DNA from: Vibrio sp. FE10
GTDB taxonomy: Bacteria; Pseudomonadota; Gammaproteobacteria; Enterobacterales; Vibrionaceae
Reading direction: 5' to 3'
NCBI RefSeq assembly: GCF_030297155.1
Contig: NZ_AP028067.1
Location: 2,976,001-3,040,000, forward strand
Length of the DNA stretch: 64,000 bases
Part shown: positions 48,022-57,600 of the stretch, piece after piece
Numbering within the stretch: the first letter of the stretch is position 1
How the letters are laid out: every line of letters starts with the position of its first letter
Notes under the pieces: model-generated
What the model saw: only the letters and a program-made list of their open reading frames with translations
What the model was told of the DNA's origin: nothing
Database searches by the model: none
Translations under genes and position numbers: made by a program

Positions 48022-48471
48022 TTAGTCCTCTAATTTAGCGATTTCTTCGCCAAACTCTCGGATGTCTTCAAAGCTGCGATAAACAGAGGCAAAACGGATG
48101 TACGCCACTTTATCCAATTCTTTCAATTGGCCCATAACAAGATTACCGATCATCTCGCTTGGTACTTCACGCTCACCAGTCGCACGGAGTTGTGACTTAA
48201 TCGTACTGATCGCAAGTTCAATGGCATCAGCACTCACTGGGCGTTTTTCTAGGGCACGCTGAACACCACCGACCATTTTATCTTCATTAAATGGTTCGCG
48301 GTTTCCATTCGACTTAATGACTTTAGGCATCACAAGTTCTGCCGATTCGAAAGTAGTAAAACGTTCACTACATGCAAGGCATTGACGGCGACGACGAACC
48401 TGATGGCCATCGGCTACCAGTCTTGAATCGATTACTTTAGTGTCGTTCTCTGAACAAAAAGGACAATGCAT
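48022..48471 (-). CDS. nrdR: Transcriptional repressor NrdR
   Basis: This 149-aa protein has an N-terminal zinc ribbon (CPFC at 3-6 and CLAC at 31-34, with DSR and RRRRQC between) and an ATP-cone domain ([19 protein letters not shown]). It represses ribonucleotide reductase operons in response to ATP/dATP. It is first in the nrdR-ribD transcript. Confidence 0.97.
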   Translation of the reverse strand: MHCPFCSENDTKVIDSRLVADGHQVRRRRQCLACSERFTTFESAELVMPKVIKSNGNREPFNEDKMVGGVQRALEKRPVSADAIELAISTIKSQLRATGEREVPSEMIGNLVMGQLKELDKVAYIRFASVYRSFEDIREFGEEIAKLED

Positions 48472-48527
48472 ATCACCTCCAAATAATTGAATATCAGTGT
48501 AACGGAATTGCCAAACGTTAGGAAAGA

Positions 48528-48551
48528 AAAAGGGCCAATTAAGGCCCTTTT
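48528..48551 (-). terminator. Terminator of proBA
   Basis: The perfect 9-bp stem AAAAGGGCC/GGCCCTTTT with a 6-base loop is followed on the minus strand by TCTTTCC. It lies about 75 bases past the proA stop. Confidence 0.88.
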
Positions 48552-48626
48552 GTGTGGTGATTCATTAATTATTGCTACGCGATAGCAATTTCTAAAATGA
48601 GCTGAGGAGTAAAATTAACGAGAACG

Positions 48627-49877
48627 TTAACCACGAACTAAATAGTTCGCCTTACCCACCCATTTGTAGCTTGTCAGTTCTTCTAAGCCCATTGGACCAC
48701 GAGCGTGTAGTTTCTGGGTAGATACTGCAACTTCTGCACCCAAACCAAACTGTGCGCCATCGGTAAATCGTGTTGATGCATTCACATAGACCGCAGCTGA
48801 ACCGACCGAATTAATAAAGCGCTCTGAGCTCTCTAGACTATTCGTCATGATCGCGTCTGAATGGCTCGCGTTGTGTACGCGCATGTGGTCAATCGCTTCT
48901 GCCACATCCGCGACGACTTTCACGCCTAACGTGTAGCTTAGCCATTCAGTGTCAAAGTCACCTTCAACTGCATCACGTTGGTCTTCAAAACCCGCTATCA
49001 GTGATTTTGCGCTAGTGTCAGCAACCAAGGTAACCTTACCCGCTAAACGCTGTGTTAGCTTAGCTAAAAAGGCTTCAGCAACCGCTTCGTGCACTAATAG
49101 TGTATCTAGCGAGTTACACGCAGATGGGCGTTGAACTTTAGAGTTTTCAACTACATCAACAGACTTTTCAAGGTCAGCGCTTTCATCAACAAAGATATGG
49201 CTGATACCGAAGCCGCCAATGATTACTGGAATGGTGCTGTTCTCTTTACACATATTGTGCAAACCAGCGCCACCACGAGGAATGATCATATCCACGTAGT
49301 CATCCAACTTAAGCAGTTGAGAAACGAGTTCACGATCCGGTTTCTCAATGTACTGTACTGAAGCAGCAGGAAGTTCCGCTTTCTCTAATGCAGACTGGAT
49401 GACTTTAACCAGCTCCATGTTTGAGAAGAATGTCTCTTTGCCGCCACGTAGGATGCTTGCGTTACCAGTTTTCAGACACAGTGCCGCAATATCAATAGTT
49501 ACGTTTGGACGCGCTTCATAGATAACACCAACTACGCCAAGCGGCACACGACGACGAGACAGTGACATACCGTTTTCCAGTACCTTGCTATCAATCTCGC
49601 TGCCAACAGGGTCATTCAGGCTAATCACGTTACGTACATCGTTAGCGATACCCGTTAGACGTTCTTCGTTGAGCAATAGACGATCAAGCAGTGCGTCGGT
49701 CAGACCCGCTTCACGACCAAGTTCGATATCTTTCGCGTTCGCTTCTAAAATCGTTGCTGCATTTGCTTCTAACTCATCAGCGATGATTGCCAAAGCCTTG
49801 TTCTTTTGCGCCGTTGAAGCGGTCGCTAGGTGGAAAGCAGCGTCTTTTGCTGCAATACCCATGTTAGTTAAATCCAC
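48627..49877 (-). CDS. proA: Gamma-glutamyl phosphate reductase ProA
   Basis: This 416-aa aldehyde-dehydrogenase-fold enzyme reduces gamma-glutamyl phosphate to glutamate semialdehyde with NADPH in proline synthesis. It shows the catalytic cysteine segment [16 protein letters not shown], the [24 protein letters not shown] stretch (in part), and the C-terminal [19 protein letters not shown]. proB is upstream with a 111-base gap containing a hairpin. Confidence 0.97.
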   Translation of the reverse strand: MDLTNMGIAAKDAAFHLATASTAQKNKALAIIADELEANAATILEANAKDIELGREAGLTDALLDRLLLNEERLTGIANDVRNVISLNDPVGSEIDSKVLENGMSLSRRRVPLGVVGVIYEARPNVTIDIAALCLKTGNASILRGGKETFFSNMELVKVIQSALEKAELPAASVQYIEKPDRELVSQLLKLDDYVDMIIPRGGAGLHNMCKENSTIPVIIGGFGISHIFVDESADLEKSVDVVENSKVQRPSACNSLDTLLVHEAVAEAFLAKLTQRLAGKVTLVADTSAKSLIAGFEDQRDAVEGDFDTEWLSYTLGVKVVADVAEAIDHMRVHNASHSDAIMTNSLESSERFINSVGSAAVYVNASTRFTDGAQFGLGAEVAVSTQKLHARGPMGLEELTSYKWVGKANYLVRG

Positions 49878-49917
49878 GTTTAACTCTCCCTAAATTCTGT
49901 CTGTCTTTGGATGTAAA

Positions 49918-49977
49918 AAGGCGATTCACGATGTCTAGAGCTGTATAGCTGGAGCTAAACCCGCGGTTCATCGCCTT
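49918..49977 (-). other. Intercistronic hairpin between proB and proA
   Basis: AAGGCGAT at 49918 pairs with ATCGCCTT at 49970 around a structured loop with smaller AGCT repeats. On the minus strand it is followed by TTTTTAC. It could partially terminate or stabilise the proB message relative to proA. Confidence 0.45.
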
Positions 49978-49988
49978 ATCATCACGAA

Positions 49989-51128
49989 CTACTCTTGAAT
50001 CACAACCAAGTCGTCACGGTGAATGACTTCTGACCCGTAATCGTAACCAAGAATGTCGCCAATATCTTTACTGTGCTTGCCTGCGATTTTTGCTAGGTCT
50101 TGGCTTGAATAACTGGCGATACCACGCGCAATGACTTTGCCTTTGCTGTTGGTAACTTGAGTGACTTCACCACGAGAAAACTCGCCTTGAACTCGAATCA
50201 CTCCTTTCGCCAACAAGCTACTGCCTTTGGTGTTAACGGCATTTACCGCACCATCGTCGACCACGATGTCACCAGCAGAAGCTGGGCCTGCTAAAATCCA
50301 GCGCTTACGGTTTTCAAGCGCTTCTGCTAACGGCAAGAAACGCGTGCCTTGTGGGTTATCACTCAATGAGTCAAACACCACATTTTCAGCACTGCCTGCT
50401 GCAATGATCACTTCAATACCCGCACGACGAGCAATATCAGCCGCCTGCAGTTTTGTCGCCATGCCGCCAGTACCTAGCGTAGTACCACTGCCGCCTGCGA
50501 TCTTACGCAGTGTGTCATCAATGGTTTTTACTTCTTTGATGAGTTCAGCGTTTGGATCTTTGCGAGGGTCAGCGGTAAACAGGCCTTTTTGGTCGGTTAA
50601 TAGCAAAAGCTTATCAGCGCCGCATAAAATACCAACCAGTGCCGACAAGTTATCGTTGTCGCCCACTTTAATTTCGTTGGTGGCTACTGCATCGTTTTCG
50701 TTTACTACCGGAATAATATCGTGTTCAACGAGTGCGTTGATCGTGTCACGTGCATTCAGAAAACGCTCGCGATCATCGAGATCTGCACGAGTCAGTAGCA
50801 TCTGGCCAATTTTAAGGCCATAGATCGCAAACAAAGACTCCCAAACTTGAATCAACTGACTTTGCCCAACTGCCGCAAGCAATTGTTTGCTCGCCATCGA
50901 GTTGGGAAGTGCGGGGTAACCAAGGTGCTCACGTCCGGCTGCAATTGCACCAGACGAAACCATAACCACAGAGTGGCCTTGTTTTTTTAATTCAGCACAT
51001 TGACGAACCAACTCAACCATGTGAGCGCGGTCTAATGCCAATGTTCCACCAGTTAAGACACTGGTACCCAGTTTAACAACGACAGTTTTACTCTGTGTTG
51101 TTGTCCCGCTTTGATGATTTGTTGTCAT
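49989..51128 (-). CDS. proB: Glutamate 5-kinase ProB
   Basis: The protein is 379 aa from the ATG at 51128 ([12 protein letters not shown]). An in-frame TTG at 51173 would add 15 hydrophobic residues and is rejected. It has an amino acid kinase domain ([49 protein letters not shown]) and a C-terminal PUA domain (about 280-379). It phosphorylates glutamate in the first, proline-inhibited step of proline synthesis. Operon proBA, with crl upstream behind a terminator. Confidence 0.95.
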   Translation of the reverse strand: MTTNHQSGTTTQSKTVVVKLGTSVLTGGTLALDRAHMVELVRQCAELKKQGHSVVMVSSGAIAAGREHLGYPALPNSMASKQLLAAVGQSQLIQVWESLFAIYGLKIGQMLLTRADLDDRERFLNARDTINALVEHDIIPVVNENDAVATNEIKVGDNDNLSALVGILCGADKLLLLTDQKGLFTADPRKDPNAELIKEVKTIDDTLRKIAGGSGTTLGTGGMATKLQAADIARRAGIEVIIAAGSAENVVFDSLSDNPQGTRFLPLAEALENRKRWILAGPASAGDIVVDDGAVNAVNTKGSSLLAKGVIRVQGEFSRGEVTQVTNSKGKVIARGIASYSSQDLAKIAGKHSKDIGDILGYDYGSEVIHRDDLVVIQE

Positions 51129-51196
51129 GAAGTCTTTTATGAATAAAACAAATAAGAGGTGATGTTTTAGCAATCAACAAGAGAATTCACAAGCAG

Positions 51197-51220
51197 AAAA
51201 GGTGCGAAATCGCACCTTTT
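51197..51220 (-). terminator. Terminator of crl
   Basis: The perfect 10-bp stem AAAAGGTGCG/CGCACCTTTT with loop AAAT begins 30 bases after the crl stop. On the minus strand TCTGC follows, on the plus strand TGC, so it may work in both directions, but no plus-strand gene needs it. Confidence 0.85.
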
Positions 51221-51249
51221 TGCTTTATAGAGAAGAGTAACCTTTAAAA

Positions 51250-51639
51250 TCAGACGAATTCGACAGACTCTTCGTCTAACTGAACGCCGATTTCAAATTT
51301 CTTTTGAAGTTCGTCAACCAGCTTTTGGTGAAAGGCTTCTTGAGTTCGAGAGACCTCAGCGACCGCCTTTTTAGGTAATGGCAAAGGATCCCAGTTACCA
51401 TCGATGTTGTATTTACCCGTGTTGTACTTCGCAGAAAATCCTTCTTCCGACTTATCCAACTCTAGCCACCATCCCCAGAACTCGCGCTCTTCTGGTGACT
51501 TTTTATCGTTCACACACACAGACAAGCAATCAAAAATATAGTGGCCTTCTTCTGATTGCGGCTCCCTCAAGTACGGGCCAATGGCCTTTAAAACGTTTAA
51601 CAAGCGATAATGTGTCGGTTGCTGTGTCACTTCTGACAT
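51250..51639 (-). CDS. crl: Sigma factor-binding protein Crl
   Basis: This 129-aa protein has the Crl family core: [21 protein letters not shown] and [10 protein letters not shown], the last being the sigma-S-binding segment. Crl promotes the assembly of RNA polymerase with sigma-S in stationary phase. It is monocistronic, between proBA and frsA, as in E. coli (where phoE lies between proB and crl). Confidence 0.95.
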   Translation of the reverse strand: MSEVTQQPTHYRLLNVLKAIGPYLREPQSEEGHYIFDCLSVCVNDKKSPEEREFWGWWLELDKSEEGFSAKYNTGKYNIDGNWDPLPLPKKAVAEVSRTQEAFHQKLVDELQKKFEIGVQLDEESVEFV

Positions 51640-51783
51640 ATTGAATCTCCATTTTCAATGTTAAGAATGACTTTACTCAGACTGCAATACGTAGAAAGCA
51701 CGCAGTTGGATTTTATAAATTTTCTCTGAGTATCAGGTACTTACTTTGTACACTTTTCATGCTTAACTAATTTAGGAGAAATG

Positions 51784-53037
51784 TCATCTAAATAATTCAT
51801 CCTCAAGCCACTTTATCGCTAATTCGAGGGATTGCTCATACCCCTGTGTAATTGATTTAGTTTTGATTTTCTTCGCTTTGCCGTAATCACTGTAAATAGC
51901 AACCAGTTGATTATCCAGATGCGGTGAAACAGGGTCACCTTCTAAAGCCAAAGCCAAAATAGGAACGCTGGTTTTGCTGTTAGCCAGCAAGCCTTGCACC
52001 TTCAATGACCAAGCCATCAGCTGCCCAGAAAGGCTATTGATATCCACCGCCCCTTTGCCAAGGCGAGAAGCCAACACGTCCAAATGCATCTTAGGCATCT
52101 GCTTGAGTTTGTCCGCATGAACAAAGATATCGTGGATCGGAGCGCCAAGAGAGATACAGGCTTTGAGTTTGTGTTGCTCAAGGAAGGATAACCTCACCAT
52201 CGCGTTACCACCGAAACGGAAACCAAACAGACCGACTTTATGATGGTCCACCCATGGGATATTAGGCAGTTCATTCAACACGGCTTGATGCAGGCAAGAA
52301 GAGTCTTCGGTTAGTGGCCAATGTGAACTGTGCCCTATCGACGGCATATCAATCGTTAGCATCGCAATGTTTTTCGGTGCTAGGTAATCTCTAAACAAAC
52401 GCCACATATCAGTTTGCAAGCTATCTAAGCCAGCACTCACGATCACGACAGGTTGTGGTTTGTCTGTTTTGGTTAGATGTAAGTTCGCCTTAATCTTTTT
52501 GTTTTGATACGGCACTTCGATTTGTTTGACGATCAATTTGGTGTGTTTGATCGCTTCAGAATACGCAGCGTTCGCTAATACCTGTGCCTGAGCAGCAAGG
52601 TTATCGTTCTTTAGATGTGGGTAGCCCGCAATACTGAAACACAAAGAAGCTGAGAAAAGCTCTTCAGCCATCTCTTCCCCACTCTTCTCATTAGAGCGAT
52701 TTTGGTGCTGCATACCCAGCTTGGTCCACTCGTATGCCCAGTTACCACTGCGGTAGCCCATCACGGTATCTAGCCACTCATCGGTGGTACGAGAATTATC
52801 GGATGAGGCGATGCGTGCCAATACCGCTTCTTGCTCTATCGGGTTTACGCCTTGCCATACCCACTGAAGACGTCTTAGGTTTCGATACCAAGATGAGTTC
52901 TGCTCTTCACGTTTTTGATCCAACAGTTCTTCTGAACTTGGCATGTAACGCGTGAGCATTGAGGTCTCTTTGGCCTGCTTATGTTTTACAAACAAGGTTT
53001 CCGAAAGGTTCGAGCTCGTTTCTTCTGATTCAGACAT
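51784..53037 (-). CDS. frsA: Esterase FrsA
   Basis: The protein is 417 aa from the ATG at 53037 (MSESEETSSNLSETLFVKH), matching the V. vulnificus protein as I recall it. The longer frame to 53103 runs into the gpt terminator and is rejected. It is an alpha/beta-hydrolase with a helical N-terminal part, the segment LFGFRFGGNAMVRL at the nucleophile position (F-R instead of a classical G-x-S-x-G serine) and ALEGDPVSPH near the acid. FrsA was reported to bind EIIA-glucose and favour fermentation, a role later disputed in structural work. The order crl-frsA-gpt is conserved with E. coli. Confidence 0.93.
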   Translation of the reverse strand: MSESEETSSNLSETLFVKHKQAKETSMLTRYMPSSEELLDQKREEQNSSWYRNLRRLQWVWQGVNPIEQEAVLARIASSDNSRTTDEWLDTVMGYRSGNWAYEWTKLGMQHQNRSNEKSGEEMAEELFSASLCFSIAGYPHLKNDNLAAQAQVLANAAYSEAIKHTKLIVKQIEVPYQNKKIKANLHLTKTDKPQPVVIVSAGLDSLQTDMWRLFRDYLAPKNIAMLTIDMPSIGHSSHWPLTEDSSCLHQAVLNELPNIPWVDHHKVGLFGFRFGGNAMVRLSFLEQHKLKACISLGAPIHDIFVHADKLKQMPKMHLDVLASRLGKGAVDINSLSGQLMAWSLKVQGLLANSKTSVPILALALEGDPVSPHLDNQLVAIYSDYGKAKKIKTKSITQGYEQSLELAIKWLEDELFR

Positions 53038-53081
53038 TGGGATACTTAATAAGAAATGGTTGTTACTAATCATATAAAAAA

Positions 53082-53105
53082 AAATGACCCTATAAAGGGT
53101 CATTT
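53082..53105 (-). terminator. Terminator of gpt
   Basis: The perfect 9-bp stem AAATGACCC/GGGTCATTT with a 6-base loop is followed on the minus strand by a T run (plus-strand A run 53076-53084). It lies 22 bases after the gpt stop and overlaps the false N-terminal extension of frsA. Confidence 0.92.
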
Positions 53106-53126
53106 CTCAAAAAACTAAGTTTACAC

Positions 53127-53591
53127 TTATTTTGACTTGCGATTTACCGGCTCAACGAAGCTTAGGCTAGTATCCCAAGGTTGCTCAATCCATGTGTCTT
53201 GAGCGATATCAACGATGTATTCGTCTAACAAATCTGCGCCAGATGGTTTTGCACATACAGCGATCAGTTTCGCTTTAGGGTACATTTCGCGAAGCTTGCG
53301 TGCAGTGTCACCACTATCAACAAGATCTTCAACGATTAGGAAACCTTCGCCGTCACCTTCAGGAGCTTTAACGACTGTCATATCACGTTGGTGATCGTGG
53401 TCGTAGCTAGAAATACAAATCGTATCTACGTGACGAATACCTAGTTCACGAGCCAAGATTGCACCAGGAACCAAACCACCACGGCTTACTGCCCAGATAC
53501 CTTTCCACTGTTCTGCTGGCATTTGCTTTTCAGCTAGTTGACGGCAGTAAGTCTGCATGTTGTCCCAAGTGATAACGAATTTGTTGCTCAT
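53127..53591 (-). CDS. gpt: Xanthine-guanine phosphoribosyltransferase Gpt
   Basis: This 154-aa purine salvage enzyme has the PRPP motif [17 protein letters not shown], the N-terminal [17 protein letters not shown] and a C-terminal base-binding region ending [14 protein letters not shown]. It converts guanine and xanthine to GMP and XMP at the membrane surface. The purine permease gene lies 84 bases upstream on the same strand, which makes an uptake-salvage unit. Confidence 0.96.
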   Translation of the reverse strand: MSNKFVITWDNMQTYCRQLAEKQMPAEQWKGIWAVSRGGLVPGAILARELGIRHVDTICISSYDHDHQRDMTVVKAPEGDGEGFLIVEDLVDSGDTARKLREMYPKAKLIAVCAKPSGADLLDEYIVDIAQDTWIEQPWDTSLSFVEPVNRKSK

Positions 53592-53675
53592 AGTATAAAA
53601 CCTAATAATTTTGTCATGTTATTAGAGGCTATGCCTTACATAGCCTCTTCAGCGATTAAGCAGAAATCTAGACGA

Positions 53676-54965
53676 TTAAGCGAAAATGTATTTAAGAATA
53701 AAGATAACCGACATTACCCACACAGCAGGTGAAACGTCGCGACCTTTACCACTTAGCAGCTTAATTGCAGCGTAAGCGATGAAACCTAGTGAGATACCCT
53801 CAGCGATAGAGTACGTCAGCGGCATAAGCAGGCATGTTACCACGACTGGTGCAGCTTCCGTAAGATCACGCCAATCAATGCCAACTAGGCCTGACATCAT
53901 CAGAATGGCTACATAGAAAAGTGCACCTGATGTTGCGTAAGCCGGAATCATACCTGCAAGTGGCGAGAAGAAAAGAGCCAGTAGGAATAAGATACCAACT
54001 ACAACCGCAGTTAGACCGGTACGACCGCCTTCAGCAACACCCGCAACACTCTCAACGTAAGATGTCGTGTTTGATGTACCTAGCAATGCACCGATAGACG
54101 TTGCTGTTGAGTCAGCAAGTAGTGCCTTGTTTAGACGAGGCAGTTTACCGTCTTCTTTGATTAGGTTTGCTTTCGTAGCAACACCAACCAGAGTACCCGC
54201 TGTATCGAACAAATCGACGAACAAGAATGCGAATACCACTGAAATCATACCAATTTCAAATACAGCAGAGAAATCAAGCTGCATGAACGTTGGCGCTAGG
54301 CTTGGTGGAGTAGACATGATGCCGCCGTATTGAACGTCACCAATTGCAATGCCGATAGCCGTGATTGCTAGAATCGCAATCATTACAGCACCTTTCACAC
54401 CGCGGTGAACAAGAGCAATAGTCAGGAAGAAACCAAGCGCACCTAACATTGGCGCTATCGCAGTGATATCGCCAAGTGAAACCTTAGTCGCAGGGTTAGA
54501 AACAACGATGCCTGCATTACCAAGTGCGATGAACGCAAGGAAAAGGCCGATACCCGCAGAGATACCAACACGCAGAGACATAGGAATCGAGTTGATGATC
54601 CATTCACGTATCTTGAAAATGCTTAAGAAAATGAAGATGACGCCAGATACGAAAACCGCTGCCAAAGCAACTTGCCACGTGTAACCCATGCCCATAACAA
54701 CAGCGTAGGTAAAGAAGGCATTCAGCCCCATACCTGGTGCTTGTGCGATTGGGTAGTTAGCGACAAAGCCCATAATGAAACAGCCAATAGCTGCCGCTAA
54801 ACAGGTTGCTACAAATACAGCGCCATGGTCCATACCAGCATCAGCTAGAATCATTGGGTTTACAAAAATGATGTAAGCCATTGTTAGGAAGGTTGTTAGA
54901 CCTGCGATGATTTCAGTGCGCACATTGGTGCCATTTTCACTGAGTTTGAATAGCTTTTCGAACAT
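53676..54965 (-). CDS. NCS2-family purine permease (AzgA-like guanine/hypoxanthine type)
   Basis: This 429-aa inner-membrane protein has 12-14 hydrophobic segments and the AzgA-type signatures TEIIAGLTTFLTMAYIIFVNP, APGMGLNAFF, SAGIGLFLAFIALGNAG and the FVDLFDTAGTLVGVA block. The family imports adenine, guanine or hypoxanthine by proton symport; which base cannot be told here. gpt is directly downstream, and a PurR-like box lies 23 bases before the start, so guanine or hypoxanthine is a fair guess. Confidence 0.9.
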   Translation of the reverse strand: MFEKLFKLSENGTNVRTEIIAGLTTFLTMAYIIFVNPMILADAGMDHGAVFVATCLAAAIGCFIMGFVANYPIAQAPGMGLNAFFTYAVVMGMGYTWQVALAAVFVSGVIFIFLSIFKIREWIINSIPMSLRVGISAGIGLFLAFIALGNAGIVVSNPATKVSLGDITAIAPMLGALGFFLTIALVHRGVKGAVMIAILAITAIGIAIGDVQYGGIMSTPPSLAPTFMQLDFSAVFEIGMISVVFAFLFVDLFDTAGTLVGVATKANLIKEDGKLPRLNKALLADSTATSIGALLGTSNTTSYVESVAGVAEGGRTGLTAVVVGILFLLALFFSPLAGMIPAYATSGALFYVAILMMSGLVGIDWRDLTEAAPVVVTCLLMPLTYSIAEGISLGFIAYAAIKLLSGKGRDVSPAVWVMSVIFILKYIFA

Positions 54966-54987
54966 TATCGAATCCTATAAGGGTAAA

Positions 54988-55003
54988 AAGTAAACGGTTG
55001 CGT
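54988..55003 (-). promoter_or_regulatory. PurR-like box before the purine permease
   Basis: AAGTAAACGGTTGCGT matches 13 of 16 positions of the PurR consensus ACGCAAACGTTTGCGT. It lies 23 bases upstream of the permease start, where a repressor would block transcription. This fits the purine function. Confidence 0.68.
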
Positions 55004-55370
55004 AAACGATTGGCTGTGGATTATAAAGTTATCAAATAACAAATTCCAGATAGAATTAAGGCTCTAATCGATATTTATCAGAATGCCGTATGAAACAAAG
55101 CGATTAAAAAGACAGGAACCAAAGATTAAAAACCTGTAAAAACAACAAATTATATAACAAAAACACGATAAGATTACTTGGTTATTTTTTCAACCATCGG
55201 TTATTTCCATTGAGAATGTAGCCATCATATTCTCAATTTAAACCCACAAGAGTTGTGTATTTTTCAACAGGATCAGTAATAATACGCAAATTGATATTTT
55301 AGCGTTTAAAAAACAACCACTGTGAATAACAAAAAATGATGAATTTAACAGGTAGGTAAAAGTAGCAGGC
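55004..55370. other. Upstream region of the purine permease
   Basis: This is AT-rich, and I see no gene in it. It should contain the permease promoter on the minus strand and ends at the terminator of the small minus-strand unit at 55371-55400. Confidence 0.45.
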
Positions 55371-55400
55371 AAAAAAAACGCCACTCAAAACTGAGTGGCG
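55371..55400 (-). terminator. Terminator of the small minus-strand transcript
   Basis: A perfect 8-bp stem CGCCACTC/GAGTGGCG with a 6-base loop is followed on the minus strand by eight T residues. It has no annotated gene upstream other than the 28-codon ORF at 55485-55571. Confidence 0.9.
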
Positions 55401-55484
55401 GTAGAATCTGTCAACCAAAAGGGCTGTAAAAGAATTCCAATATATAGGGGTGAACAAAACTGTTCGAGTTACATGCTTACGGTA

Positions 55485-55571
55485 TTAGTAACCGAAGCTT
55501 GTAGGGTATGCAAAGTTGCTAGTGTAAACAGAGCTGTTAAGCCAGAACATTGCAGATGGTAAACCTTTCAT
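55485..55571 (-). CDS. Small ORF of 28 codons, unknown function
   Basis: I do not recognise this peptide, which starts MKGLPSAMFWLN and ends NFAYPTSFGY. It has an ATG at 55571, AAGGTG with a 6-base spacing before it, and a TAA stop. It is rich in Ser, Tyr and Phe, has no charged residue except Lys2, and contains no clear membrane helix. It lies in its own unit: a promoter at 55685-55712, a leader of about 107 bases and a terminator at 55371-55400. It may be a leader peptide, a small membrane-associated protein, or a chance frame inside a regulatory RNA of about 308 nt. Confidence 0.5.
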   Translation of the reverse strand: MKGLPSAMFWLNSSVYTSNFAYPTSFGY

Positions 55572-55684
55572 AACTATCACCTTAATAAATCAATAAAAAA
55601 CGAATTTGATTTCTCGGTTCCTTGGAGGCGATAAAACGGACTCATCCTTTGAGCATTTACTCTTCACTTCAGAAGTTGGTTATT

Positions 55685-55712
55685 AATATACCCGAAAGAA
55701 AAAAGATTACAA
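55685..55712 (-). promoter_or_regulatory. Promoter of the small minus-strand unit
   Basis: On the minus strand TTGTAA (55712-55707) and TATATT (55690-55685) are separated by 16 bases. The start would be near 55678. A HexR-type palindrome lies about 56 bases upstream. Confidence 0.55.
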
Positions 55713-55767
55713 GTATTTTTTGCTGTACGTCACACTTTTGGCTAATTCTGGTTATTTAAGAAACTTA

Positions 55768-55790
55768 ATTTTGTAATTAAATTACAAAAT
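55768..55790. promoter_or_regulatory. HexR-type operator
   Basis: A perfect 11-1-11 palindrome, with core TGTAATTAAATTACA at 55772-55786, matches the HexR motif described for Shewanella and Vibrio (TGTAAT-www-ATTACA). HexR controls central carbon metabolism in response to KDPG. It lies 238 bases upstream of pepD and 56 bases upstream of the -35 of the small minus-strand unit. Confidence 0.72.
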
Positions 55791-55796
55791 AGACTT

Positions 55797-55812
55797 AAAC
55801 AAACGTTTGCTT
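55797..55812. promoter_or_regulatory. PurR/LacI-type palindrome
   Basis: AAACAAACGTTTGCTT has the palindromic core CAAACGTTTG and matches 13 of 16 positions of the PurR consensus. It lies seven bases from the HexR-type site. Whether it serves pepD, the small unit, or is used at all is unknown. Confidence 0.5.
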
Positions 55813-56027
55813 ACACCATTTATAAGCATCAACACACTTACTTGTGATCAAATGAACAAGACCGCTTTCAAAAATTGAAACATTTGACGTTTAGAAGCGC
55901 TACTCGTCAAAAGCCTCAAGTGGTATGCTGTTGCCATCAAAACAGACCCATATTTTAGATTTTTGTTCTAGGTTTTTACTCATAAGAATCCTAAATATAT
56001 GGTTACCAAATAAAAAAGGAGTCATCC

Positions 56028-57500
56028 GTGTCTGAATTCCATTCTGAGATCAGTAAATTATCCCCTGCCCCTATTTGGCAGTTCTTCGATAAGATTTGCT
56101 CAATCCCACATCCTTCTAAGCATGAGGAAGAGCTAGCTCAATACATTATTGCTTGGGCAACAGAGCAAGGTTTAAATGTACGTCGCGACCCAACGGGTAA
56201 CGTATTCATTACTAAACCTGCAACGCCAGGCATGGAAAACAAAAAAGGTGTTGTGCTACAAGCGCACATCGATATGGTTCCACAAAAGAACGAAGACACG
56301 GTTCACGACTTCGCTAAAGATCCTATCCAGCCATACATCGATGGTGAGTGGGTTACAGCAAAAGGCACAACACTTGGCGCTGATAACGGCATGGGTATGG
56401 CTTCTTGCCTAGCGGTTCTTGCTTCAAACGAAATCAAGCACGGCCCTATCGAAGTTCTACTAACCGTAGATGAAGAAGCGGGTATGACGGGTGCTTTCGG
56501 TCTTGAAGCGGGTTGGTTAGAAGGTGATATCCTTCTTAATACCGATTCAGAGCAAGAAGGCGAAGTGTACATGGGTTGTGCTGGCGGTATCGACGGCGCA
56601 ATGACTTTCGACATCACTCGTGATGCAGTCCCTGCTGATTTCGTTACACGTAAGCTAACGCTAAAAGGCCTTAAAGGCGGTCACTCTGGTTGTGATATTC
56701 ACACAGGTCGTGCAAACGCAAACAAATTGCTTGCTCGTTTCCTAGCGGGTCACGCAAAAGAGCTAGATCTTCGTATCGTAGAGTTCAAAGGTGGTAGCCT
56801 TCGTAACGCTATCCCTCGTGAAGGCTTCGTAACGGTGGCAGTACCGGCTGCAAACCAAGACAAACTGGCTTCGCTATACAACTACTACACCGAGCTTCTA
56901 TCTACTGAGCTGGGGAAAATCGAAGACAGCATCGTAACATTCAACGAAGAAGTAGCCGTTGAAATGGGTACCCTTGCTCAAGCAGAACAGGCTCGCTTTA
57001 TCGCAGCACTTAACGCATGTCCAAATGGCGTGATTCGTATGAGTGATGAGATTGAAGGTGTTGTTGAGACTTCTCTAAACGTTGGTGTTATCACAACAGA
57101 AGAAAACTCAATCACGGTACTTTGCCTGATTCGTTCACTGATCGACTCTGGCCGTAAGCAAGTTGAAGGCATGCTTCACTCTGTTGCTGAACTGGCTGGT
57201 GCGAACATCGCGTTCTCTGGTGCTTACCCAGGTTGGAAGCCAGACGCTGATTCAGAAATCATGCACATCTTCCGCGATATGTACGAAGGCATCTACGGTC
57301 ACAAACCAAACATCATGGTTATCCATGCTGGTCTTGAGTGTGGTCTATTCAAAGAACCTTACCCGAACATGGACATGGTTTCTTTCGGCCCAACGATCAA
57401 GTTCCCTCACTCTCCAGATGAGAAAGTGAAGATCGACACCGTTGAGCTATTCTGGAACCAAATGGTTGCACTGCTTGAAGCAATCCCAGAAAAAGCTTAA
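56028..57500 (+). CDS. pepD: Aminoacyl-histidine dipeptidase PepD (M20 family)
   Basis: The protein is 490 aa from a GTG at 56028, with AAAAGGAG upstream. It is a zinc dipeptidase of the M20C type: metal ligands in AHIDMVPQ, GTTLGADNGMGMA and VDEEAGMTGAFG (catalytic Glu), and a lid domain with GGHSGCDIHTGRANANK. It cleaves Xaa-His dipeptides such as carnosine and other dipeptides in the cytoplasm. The gene follows gpt in E. coli too; here the permease and the small transcript intervene. Confidence 0.96.
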   Translation: MSEFHSEISKLSPAPIWQFFDKICSIPHPSKHEEELAQYIIAWATEQGLNVRRDPTGNVFITKPATPGMENKKGVVLQAHIDMVPQKNEDTVHDFAKDPIQPYIDGEWVTAKGTTLGADNGMGMASCLAVLASNEIKHGPIEVLLTVDEEAGMTGAFGLEAGWLEGDILLNTDSEQEGEVYMGCAGGIDGAMTFDITRDAVPADFVTRKLTLKGLKGGHSGCDIHTGRANANKLLARFLAGHAKELDLRIVEFKGGSLRNAIPREGFVTVAVPAANQDKLASLYNYYTELLSTELGKIEDSIVTFNEEVAVEMGTLAQAEQARFIAALNACPNGVIRMSDEIEGVVETSLNVGVITTEENSITVLCLIRSLIDSGRKQVEGMLHSVAELAGANIAFSGAYPGWKPDADSEIMHIFRDMYEGIYGHKPNIMVIHAGLECGLFKEPYPNMDMVSFGPTIKFPHSPDEKVKIDTVELFWNQMVALLEAIPEKA

Positions 57501-57600
57501 TTCGATAAGCTATGTGTTTTTCAATAAATGGTGTTTTCCAATAAATGGGCTCTTCAATAAATAGTACTTTTCAGTAAGCACCGTTTATCCGAGACAAAAT

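Noticed and set aside
44648..48600. FMN riboswitch in front of the riboflavin genes
   Set aside because: No RFN-element consensus blocks were found in any of the gaps before ribD, ribE, ribBX or ribH.
53038..53103. N-terminal extension of FrsA
   Set aside because: It covers the gpt terminator and does not match known FrsA N-termini.
55637..55647. Minus-strand GGATGAGTCCG, recalling the hammerhead ribozyme core
   Set aside because: The invariant CUGAUGA is not present and no matching GAAAC and cleavage triplet are placed correctly.
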